DNA of 16,436 nt from Thalassiosira profunda (lineage: Eukaryota; Bacillariophyta; Thalassiosirophyceae; Thalassiosirales; Thalassiosiraceae). The notes under the pieces are model-generated. The model saw only the letters and a program-made list of their open reading frames with translations, made no database searches and was not told the origin of the DNA. A program made the translations under genes and the position numbers. Of this stretch, positions 1 to 8,700 are shown piece after piece; within the stretch, counting starts at the first letter, position 1, and every line of letters begins with the position of its first letter. The DNA lies in assembly GCA_036939355.1 (NCBI GenBank), contig JALLAP010000428.1, positions 1 through 16,436 of the forward strand, in the 5' to 3' direction.

Positions 1-303
1 TAAAACGACGGACAGACGGATTCACGTAGAAAATAGCGGTACAGCGTAGGAATTACTAGTACCGGGAATTCGGGGGAATTGCCCCGGGGGGAAAAAAATC
101 GTGGCGGGTTATTACCACGCTGCAAAGATCCCCTGAATTGGCGGTATTTTGCATCCCAAAATAGCTCTCATTCGTGGAAGGCTGTCCTCACGCAGTCGCA
201 CTCTTTCGCGACTGATCGTCGACCTCAAACCTAAAAAATCAAAATCGCGGCGACCGCACAAAATCCTCGCTCCACGCCCCGCCCTACTAAACCGGCATCC
301 GCC
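1..303. other. Upstream flank and 5' leader of the MetRS gene
   Basis: No gene is supported here. The stretch leads into the ATG at 304, so it should hold the promoter and 5' UTR of the synthetase gene. A G/C-rich patch with a loosely palindromic GGGGAATTGCCCC lies near 73-86, followed by an A run. The last 100 bases are C-rich and pyrimidine-rich. No TATA box could be assigned with confidence. Confidence 0.4.
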
Positions 304-2779
304 ATGGCCGACGCATCCACCCCTGCCGCGGCGCCCGCCTACGACCGCTGGACCCTCCGCGACGACGCCACCATTTCTTATGGATGCTACGCCGGCTCGG
401 CCCACGGCAGCAATGCCGGCCTATCGCCCCCCAGCACCGCCAACGATGGTGGCGCTGCAACGAAGGGATTCTACGCCACCACCGCCATCAACTACACCAA
501 CGGCCCCGCCCACATGGGTCACGCGTACGAGGCCGCGACGACCGACGCCATTGCCAGATTTGCGAGGTTGAACTCAAAGGGCGATGGGGCCAAAGCGAGC
601 GAGGCGTACTTTGTGACGGGGGCGGACGAGCACGGGGAGAAGATTGCCAAGACGGCCGAGAAGGAGGGGAAGGCGCCCATTGAGATTTGCGACAAGGTGC
701 GTGTGGTTGATGGTTTGGGAGAAGTGATGTTGGCAACGTTGTGCTTTGCATCGGAATACACTGACCGCTGCATCTTGTGCACATCATGTCACCGAACCTC
801 CATATCCACAGTACGTCACCGGCTTCCAGGTCCTCAACCAGCGCATCCTCGTGACCAACGACGACTACGTCCGCACCACCTCCGACCGGCACAAGCGCAC
901 CTGCCAGGCCCTCTGGAAACGCTGCGCCGCCAACGACGACATATTCTTGGACGAATACGAGGGCTGGTACAACGTCAAGGAGGAGACGTTCGTGACCGAC
1001 TCCGAGGCCGAGCTTTGCAATTATTGTGATCCGTCGACGGGACAGCCGCTGCAGAAGGTGAAGGAGGCGAGCTACTTCTTCAAGATGAGCAAGTACCACG
1101 AGCGGTTGGTGGAGCACATCGAGCAGAATCCGGGGTTCATCCGGCCGGAGAACCATCGGAATGCGATCCTGGCGCGGCTGAACGGGGACAAGCTGCGGGA
1201 TCTGAGCATCAGCCGGACGACCTTCACGCACGGGATTCCGGTGCCGGAGGGCTTCGAACAGAACCACGTCATGTACGTCTGGTTCGATGCGCTGACCAAC
1301 TATCTGACGGGCGTCGATGCCCTGGGCGTGTGCGATCCCGCGGGCGGGAAGGACGAGGAGCTGGCCAAATTGTGGCCCGCCGATTTGCACGTCATCGGGA
1401 AGGACATCCTGTGGTTTCACACGGTCATCTGGCCGTGCATCCTCATGTCCGCAGGGCTTCCTCTGCCCAAGGCAGTGTTCGCCCACGGCTTTGTCAACGA
1501 CAAGGAGGGAAAGAAGATGTCAAAGTCGATTGGCAACGTGGTCGATCCGCACGACATGCTGGACATTTTCGACGTCGATTCCTTCCGATGGTATCTGTGC
1601 AAGGAGGCTCCGTATGGGGGCGAGCTGAGCTTCTCGGAGGACAACATGCGGGATATGCACAATGCCGATTTGGTCAAGACTCTGGGCAACTTGGTGAACC
1701 GCGTGACGAAGCTGTGCGGCGCGAAGGGGTACTGCGGAGGGGTGATCCCAGATGTGCCCGGACCCGAGAAGAAGGTCCTCGATTTCGACACCATCAGAAA
1801 GGCGTACATTGCCGAGATGGAGGCCTTTGCGCTCGAGGGAGGAGCCAACGTGGCCATCCAGGCGTGCAGAGACGTCAATGGATACCTGACAGAAGAAGAG
1901 CCGTGGAAGAAGAAGGGCGACGAGTTTGCAGAGCAGCGACAGATTGTGGTCCGAGCGACGCTGGAGGCCGTCTACGCGGTGGCTCATCTACTCTTGCCCT
2001 TCATACCCAAGGGCGCGTCGGAGATCTTCAAGAAGCTGAATACGCCGCCCAAGTCGCTGTGGGAGATCGACCCGGAGCTGCGGAACTTGGCGGTGGGGAC
2101 GAAGGTCGAAGCGGGCGACATCCTGTACGAGGTGAACCTGTCGGAGGAGGAGAAGAAGTTGAGCAAGAAGGAGGCCTCGAGCAACAAGAAGGCGGCGTAC
2201 GAAGAGGCGCAGCGGCTGAAGAAGGAGAAGAAGGCGAAGGAGATTGCCGCGAGCAAGGCTGCGAATGCCGCGTCGGACCAGCCGGAGTTTACCAAGATCG
2301 ATATCCGCGTGGGCCAGATTGCCAAGGTGTGGCACCATCCCGAGGCGGACAAACTGTTCTGCGAAGAAATTGATGTGGGCGAGGAAGGCGGTCCGCGTCA
2401 GATCGCTTCCGGACTGCGAGAGCATTACACCCTGGATGAGATGCAAGGCCGCAAGGTCTTGGTGGTGTGCAATCTCAAGGCGGCGAAGATTGTTGGGTTC
2501 TCGAGCAACGGGATGGTCCTCGCCGCGAAGAGCGAGGACGGCAAGGTTGAAATCGTTTCGCCTCCTGACGATGCACCCGTTGGCGAGCGTGTGTTCATCG
2601 ATGGACTGAGCGGTGAGCCCGTTTCCTCCACGCAGGTAAAGAAGAAGAAGGTTTGGGAGTCTGTTTCCAAGGGATTGAAGACGGGAGAGAACGGCGTTGC
2701 CACTTGGGACGGAAAGGAAATCAAGACGAGTGCCGGAGTCTGTGCTGCTGACAGCCTTGCGGGCGTTCCGATATCGTGA
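304..2779 (+). CDS. Methionyl-tRNA synthetase with C-terminal EMAPII-like tRNA-binding domain
   Basis: The coding sequence is join(304..696, 812..2779), 786 residues. It charges tRNA-Met with methionine using ATP (class I synthetase). Seen: the HIGH-type signature HMGH at residues 70-73 inside TTAINYTNGPAHMGH, the knuckle region around 190-205, VIGKD and YVWFDAL core blocks, and KMSKS at 366-370, followed by an anticodon-binding helical domain to about 570. A Lys/Glu-rich linker (about 574-615) leads to an OB-fold tRNA-binding domain from about 620 (FTKIDIRVGQI) with the eukaryotic EMAPII-type C-terminal extension. The 115-base intron has GT-AG ends and joins ICDK to YVTGFQVLNQR in phase 0. 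The ATG at 304 has a strong gccATGG context. The core resembles bacterial and organellar enzymes; the first CxxC of the zinc knuckle is missing (VKEE stands there) while CNYC at 200-203 remains. No signal or transit peptide is evident, so a cytosolic location is inferred, although the 55-residue N-terminal extension is unexplained. Confidence 0.95.
697..811 (+). other. Intron of the MetRS gene
   Basis: It starts GTGCGT and ends CCACAG. The upstream reading frame runs into non-homologous sequence after ICDK, and the downstream frame becomes synthetase-like exactly at YVTGFQ. Its removal joins the two frames in phase 0. Confidence 0.9.
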
Positions 2780-3481
2780 TAGAAACCGTCAATGAAATAG
2801 CTCTCCTCTTGAGATCTCCACAGTCTTGGTGAAGGCTCTTCTCCTCCCTCACGTCCCCTCTTGTGCGCTTTGCTTCGCAAGAGAAGTCCTGAATGACTGG
2901 CTGTCAACAGCTGAGAAAGAGTAAAGAAAGGTTATGAGCCCAAATTTCGCTGCCACGACCGCGCTCATTCCACCGCACTTCCCCACGGTCGCTTCCATTC
3001 CCCGCCTGCTCCATTGCAGCCCGCCCGCCCTCGTCCGCTCTCGTCGAAGCCTCAGTGGCGGCCCCCGCCGGACTCAGACCTCTTCACCAGCATCGCCGGA
3101 TATTATTTGCTTCCGGTGAGTTCCACCTCCAGCGTGAGGAGTGCATGCTCGTCTCGGTTCACCTGCACCTGCACCGACCAGCACAGGAGTAGCCTGCTCC
3201 TTCAATACCCCCGCCGCCTAGAATAGCGTTGCAAATGCTATCAGAGCGCCCTGTAATTGCAATACGCTTCGAGAAATTGTAGAGTTGCTTTTTTATCTCC
3301 TCGACTTTGTTTGCAAGCGGTGGGTTGCGGGGTGGCACCTATGTTCTGCTGGTGACACGGCTGGGGCGTTGCCCCCAACACGAAGTCCCCCGGCGGTGCA
3401 ATTCGTTTCAAGCTCATTCGGCACCCTCCGCTTTAGCAACTAACCCTTTGACTCCTCATTTGCCCGCGCAGATCATTCAGC
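2780..3481 (+). other. Intergenic region: 3' UTR of MetRS, promoter and leader of the demethylase gene
   Basis: About 700 bases without a supported gene between two genes on the same strand. The left part should be the synthetase 3' UTR. The right part contains a likely leader intron (3116-3471) of the next gene. Small open frames here (from 2934 and 3014) lack homology and codon support. One of them, from 2934, would join in frame to the demethylase if the leader intron is removed. Confidence 0.5.
3116..3471 (+). other. Putative 5' leader intron of the JmjC demethylase gene
   Basis: The donor is a strong CCG|GTGAGTT at 3116. The acceptor region has a branch-like ACTAACC near 3439-3445, a pyrimidine-rich tract and CGCAG ending at 3471, ten bases before the ATG at 3482. 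A second AG at 3480 could serve instead. The signals are good, but no coding homology tests the junction. If the ATG at 2934 were used, splicing to 3472 would give an in-frame N-terminal extension of 64 residues. Confidence 0.5.
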
Positions 3482-5541
3482 ATGGCTCCCACACCTCAGG
3501 CTCAGGGGCCGGTCATGACAGCCACTCAGGCACCAGCTGTGGTGGCACCCACACCCCAGGCACCGACAAATCCGCCGCCCAAAACCCGGGTCCGGCTTTC
3601 CGAGTCCAAGTCCCTCGAGACCGAATCGAAGGACCTCCTGGGCCGCAGCGGCGTTTCCGGCATCGGCCGGCGCTGCGCCCACTACAAACCCACGCTCGAC
3701 GAGCTGAAGGACACGACGTTCTCCGACTACATCCGGGGGGAGGTGCTCGGCGTGCCCCTCCCGGGATACGAATTCCTCTACGTCTACGAAGACAAGGAGG
3801 GCAAGGAGCTGAAGCGGGAAGTTCCCGTGGGCCAAGTTCCTCCCGGGACGGTCGAGGCGAAATCGTCCCCCGACGACACGGCGCGGCGCACCCGGGCCCA
3901 GCGCAAGACGATCGAGATATTGAAGAGCGGCGATCGCTCGCAGCTGGCGCCCCCGCAGCTGGCCGGCGGGCACGAACCGAAGAAGTACGAAATGTGCTGG
4001 CACAAATTGCGCGACGGCATCGCCAAGATCTCGCTGCCCCCGGGGTTTTGGGCCAAGACGGACGCCACGGCGCGCGGGAGGCACTGGGCGAAGGGATCGA
4101 AGCTGGGGGATACGGTGATTCCCTCGCCGATCAAGCAGGCGCTGGCGGGAATCGGGGGCGTGTACGAGTACACGCTCGTCGAGCAGCCGCCCATTACGGT
4201 GGCGGACTTTCGGACGAAGGCGGACGAGTACCGGAAGCGGCAGCTGGGGAAGGAGTTCGACGAGGACGATTCCGACGAGGTCTGCGACGACCTGGCCCGC
4301 AAGTACTGGAGGCGCCTCGGCCCCACGATGGAACCGGCCACCTATGGAGCGGACATGGAGGGATCGCTCTTCAACGGCGCGGAGGCGAGCGGTTGGAATG
4401 TCGATCGCCTGGAGAGCTGCTTGTGCCTCTTGCGCGCCGACGCGGCGAACGGAGACCGCGACGATGAGGTCTTTCACTTGCCGGGGGTGACGAGTGCCTA
4501 CCTTTACTTTGGAATGTGGGCCAGTGCCTTCGCGGCGCACACGGAAGATGTGAACCTGCTGTCGATCAATTACCTCCACGCTGGCTCCCCCAAGTATTGG
4601 TACGCTGTGGCGGAAGAAGACTCGAAGCGCTTCGAATCCCTGGCTCGGTCTCATTTTGCCGGGCCGGCCTCGCAGTGCGACGAGTTTCTGCGCCACAAGA
4701 GATGCTCCCTCTCGCCGGCGATACTGAAGAAGGCGGGCATCAAATTCACCACATGCGTTCAGAGACCCGGAGACGCCAGTGAGTTCACCTGTGCTTGTGT
4801 CAGTTTTGCACAATGAGCTCCGCAACAACTCACCGTTTGTGCTCCACAGTCATCACCTTTCCTGGCAGTTACCACTTTGGATTCAACACCGGCTTCAATG
4901 TTGCCGAGTCGACCAACTTTGCCGTTCCCGAGTGGATTCCTCTGGGCGAGGCGGCGAACACCTGCATGTGCCATCCCCACTCTGTTAGAATTCAGATGAA
5001 GCGCCTGAAATCCCTGCTGGACACCTACGACAAAGACATGTGGTACAGAGAGTCGATGGGGCTGCCGAAATTGACGTACTCGAACTGGGCGAAGCACGAG
5101 GCAAAGAGGACGAAGAAAGAACGGGCGTCTCATGGAAAAGCCGCCGACAATGAATCAGACAGCGAAAACTGGCCGCAGCTGTCGTTGACTCTCAACAAAA
5201 GCATTGCAATTGAGATCACGAGAGAGTCGGCGACGCCCTCGAAGAAGGGCAAACGAAAGAGGGACGAAATCAACGAGTGGAGGCTGGCCAAGAGGGTCAG
5301 GCCCGGCCTTTTTGTTCCCAACGCACCCGTCATTTGCATGGTGGAATGCGAAGATGACGCAGAGAGCAAGTACGAATTCTTCAGCGCCACCGTGGTGGAC
5401 GTGGTCGATGGGCATGTGAAGGTGCATCTGAATGGGCTAGGCAGGAAAGACGACATGTGGTTTGAGCAGGACAGCGAGTATCTGTTTCTGGATGGTGGCC
5501 GCACAGACCCTCCTGCATCCCCTCCTGCATCGAAGCAGTAG
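3482..5541 (+). CDS. KDM4-type JmjN/JmjC histone lysine demethylase with Tudor-like C-terminus
   Basis: The coding sequence is join(3482..4778, 4850..5541), 662 residues. KDM4/JMJD2 family enzymes are Fe(II)/2-oxoglutarate oxygenases that remove tri- and dimethyl marks from histone H3 (K9, K36) in the nucleus; the exact substrate here is inferred only. Seen: a Pro-rich N-terminus, JmjN at about 66-100 (HYKPTLDELKD), a linking segment GIAKISLPPGFW at 179-190, and JmjC at about 337-465. Iron ligands are H353, E355 (AHTED) and H441 (YHFGFN). K371 (PKYWY) is the expected 2-oxoglutarate lysine. The KDM4 zinc site is complete: C399, H405, C471, C473. Residues about 585-650 (GLFVPNAPVICMVEC to MWFEQDSEYLF) look like a Tudor or chromo-barrel fold. 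The PHD fingers of animal KDM4A-C are absent. The stretch between JmjN and the core is about 85 residues longer than in KDM4A. The ATG at 3482 has A at -3 and G at +4. Confidence 0.93.
4779..4849 (+). other. Intron inside the JmjC catalytic domain
   Basis: The 71-base intron has donor CCA|GTGAGT and acceptor CTCCACAG. It joins RPGDA to IITFPGSYHFGFN in phase 1, which matches the KDM4 block GEF-MITFP-YHAGFN. Without splicing, the frame ends after CACVSFAQ at 4816, before the last iron ligand. Confidence 0.93.
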
Positions 5542-5595
5542 GTAAGAACGATGAGCTACGATATGTACAAAGTTGCAGGGAACGCAGGAACGGGA

Positions 5596-5609
5596 AGAGA
5601 GAGAGAGAG
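5596..5609. repeat. Short (GA)7 microsatellite in the convergent 3' region
   Basis: Seven AG/GA units between the stop of the demethylase (5541) and the stop of the convergent gene (5744). The roughly 200 bases between the two stops should hold both 3' UTRs. No clear polyadenylation signal was assigned. Confidence 0.7.
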
Positions 5610-5743
5610 TATTCATTATAACTTAGTTTGGATGTTCTTCATGCAAATGAAAGCGTTTGTAGAGGAATGTATCGATTGAATCCAGAGGAAAGGCGACCTT
5701 AACTTGAGCCCTCGCCTCCGGCCAACCACAATAAGATTCCAAT

Positions 5744-8700
5744 CTAGATGGTGTCGATATTCTTGCCATCTGTTGTCCCCTTCAGTCCAAGGGTCGTGAT
5801 GTCGGACAGGATGTGCTCGTATCCGCTGTTCCTGATGTAAGGCTGCAGGACCTTCGCGTTGATCGGGTTCCACCAACAATGGGTGCATCGGATTATGACG
5901 TCAAGGTTGCCAGGGTCGATGTGCAGGTTGTGCTTCACCCGATTGTCGCGGATCACCTCGCGGAATCGATCCTTCAGCTCCGGCGTGATCGTGTGCTCGC
6001 TGGCGTACATGTGAGTGACGTTTGTGTGCTTCAGCCCTTTCGCAAACTTGGTCCACGTCTGATGCGAGATGTTGTACGTCTCGCCGATATTTAGGCACCA
6101 AATACGGCATTTGGGAGACTGCAAGATACGAAGCAAGTGCATCATCTGGTCGTCCAGCATGCCCTTGTTGAAGTTCTGTACGTAGAGCGCTTGGCAGTTG
6201 GTGTTTTCCTCCAGGGCCTCCAGAGTGGCATTGATGGCGATCGGTGCGATGTCTGGATCGTTCAGATACTTCTTGAGTTTGAGCACGACCATGTCCGAGT
6301 CGTTGTTTTTCAGCTTGTCAAGAAGATCGCGCACGCCTGACGACTTGAGGAGGGACTTGGAGGGCTGGCGGCTCGAGCGCCGGACAAATTGGTTGCAGCT
6401 GCTTCCGCCAAAGCCGACCGAGTCCTCCAATAGAATCTTCTTTATCTCAGCCTCTGAAGGGGCAATCTCCTTGGGCTTCGCGGGCTCTGCCACATACCCA
6501 TCATTGGACGACTTGCGACGGTATTTCTTCTTCTTCGATTGTTTCTTCGCCGTCTTCTTCCTCCGTCCACGTTGCTTAAGGGTTGGTGGATTCGATGGAA
6601 GAGCAACGACAGCAGCCCTCGCCGCATCCCAGGGCATTTCTTCATCCGACGAAAGATCAGAGTCGCTGGAGGAGCTGCTGCTGCTGCTGCTTGACGACGA
6701 ACTCGAGGAAGACGACGAGCTGGACGACGAAGAGGACGAAGAGCTCGTGCTGCTATCAGAGTCACTGTCACTGAGGTCCAGGCCAGTCGGATGCTTCTTC
6801 ACAGTGAGATTCGAACCCTTCTTCACTGCGATCGGTTTCTTTGGCCGCTTCCTCGAACGCTTCTTTGGCGATCTCGCCCGCTTCGGAAGTTTCTGAAGAA
6901 TCATCTGTGCTAGGCCTGCGGAGCCATCACCCGGAGGCTGCGGTTTACTGGCCTCCTTCATAAAGGCTCTATATGCTTTCGGATTCACAGCAGCAGTCTC
7001 CTGTCTGGGATCCATCGACCCGGATAGGTTCACAATTCCACTGCGCTGGAGGTGCTCTTCGCAGGGAACGGACACTGGCGATTCGCTCAGCACAGCGGGT
7101 TGCCTCGCTGACTCAGCCTTGATCGGAACTTTAGGCCGCTCCTCAACTGGATCAGCATCTCCTTCCCTAGTAGTAGACGGCAGGTTCAGGCGCTGGCGTG
7201 CACGGGCCAAAACTTGCTGCGCCTTGCTCTGAATGGCAATGTCCTTGGGCGATGGCGCAGGTTCCTTTTTGGCAGCGTCTCTCCCACTGCGAGGCGAGCA
7301 CGTGATCCTCAGTTTGAGCTTTCTCGGCGTCGACGGAGATTCCCCACCGCTTGGCTCTGCCTTAGGGATTCTGATGTGGATGTGATTCTTCCGCCCAGCA
7401 CCTTCCTTTTCGCTGCCATCTCTCAGGTCATGAACCGGCGCGTCTGCCTTCCTCAACTTCCCGGCAGGCTCATCGAGTGCGCTGTTGCCAAGCTGAACAG
7501 ACGATATCTTTCTCTTCACGGGCACATCAGCCGGCTTGGACCCACCAGATTTGGCGAATTCAGGCGCAGGGGCGTGGGTCTTGGACGTGGGAGCCGTGAA
7601 CGTAAGAAACTTCTTCTTTGGTCGAGGAGCAGGGGCGCTGCGGCTGTGGGAGCTTTGACTGCGAACGGCATCTTGCTTCGACACTGCGCTGGGTTCAGGC
7701 CTATGATCTGCAGTCGCAACATTCTTCTTTGGAGGCAGAGACGCAGAAGACTGGCTGGGTTGGGGCTCGCGGCTGTTGGGGGCATCGCTGACACTAAGGC
7801 CTTGGCCAGAATTCTTCTCAACAGCGCCATTGGACCATTGCCTGCTCCCATTTTGAATGTGTGATGGATAGCGCTCACTCTTCGGAAGTTCCCTGTGGCG
7901 AACAGGCTGGCTGGGGGCTTTCTCACTGCCACTGCTCCACATACCCATGTCGCCACTTTGATTAGGAGGGTAGCGCTCGCCATAATGGGGAGGTTCGCTG
8001 CGATCGGGGCCCCTCTCCCCATCGTTCCACCTGCCATGGTCATTACGCCGAAAAGGGGTGTGGCGCTCACCCTGACTGAATGATTCGTCACCGCCAAAGT
8101 AGCGCTGGGGCTCCCTCTCGCCATAGCCATTGTTCCAGCTGCCTTCTTCGCTGCGGTAGTTCTGGCGAGGATATTGATCGCCCTGATCAGGAGGTCCTCC
8201 ACCGCGACCGTATCCGCTGTTCCCTTCGCCATTCTCGTTCCACCCGCCGTCTCCGTTACGTTGATGCGATGGATACCGGTCCTCATGGTGGAAGGAAGCA
8301 GACGACGCGCCCCTGTGCCAAGTGGGAGGTGGGGCAGGTCGAGCTGACGGTGCAGCCATGTCTCCCATGCGCGCAAAAGCCCCCCTCTTGGGCGCTGGCC
8401 GCTCGTACTGAGGTTCAGGAGGGCCAAATCGAGGGGGAGGGGCGCCGCGATTGTGGTCTACCTCGCGGCGCATTCCGTAGCCGCCTCCTGGAGCATCGTG
8501 CGAAGCAATCCTGGGACCTTCTGTCGACGTTGGATAACGTTCGCGGTGTGCCGGCTCGCCAAAGCCAAATCTGTCACTGCGCATGTCCTGTGGTGGCTGC
8601 TGCTGCCGTGGAGCATATGCCCGTTCCTCTTGCCAGTGATTGCCTGCGTTTTCTCTCGTATTGGTATAATACTCGCGCTCGAAAGAGGGTGCGTCGTTTC

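Noticed and set aside
70..90. GC-rich near-palindrome upstream of MetRS
   Set aside because: Imperfect, single and short; no support as a regulatory structure.
488..1486. 332-residue open frame antisense to MetRS
   Set aside because: It lies opposite a clearly homologous synthetase, has no recognisable domain, and arises from GC-rich codon bias.
3014..3226. 70-residue frame in the demethylase leader
   Set aside because: It is not in frame with the demethylase at either candidate acceptor and runs through the likely leader intron.
3307..4467. 386-residue plus-strand frame overlapping the demethylase
   Set aside because: Arg/Gly-rich translation in the wrong frame; the JmjN/JmjC match fixes the real frame.
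3473..4828. 451-residue open frame antisense to the demethylase
   Set aside because: It mirrors the real KDM4-type exon and has a composition typical of antisense shadows in GC-rich coding DNA.
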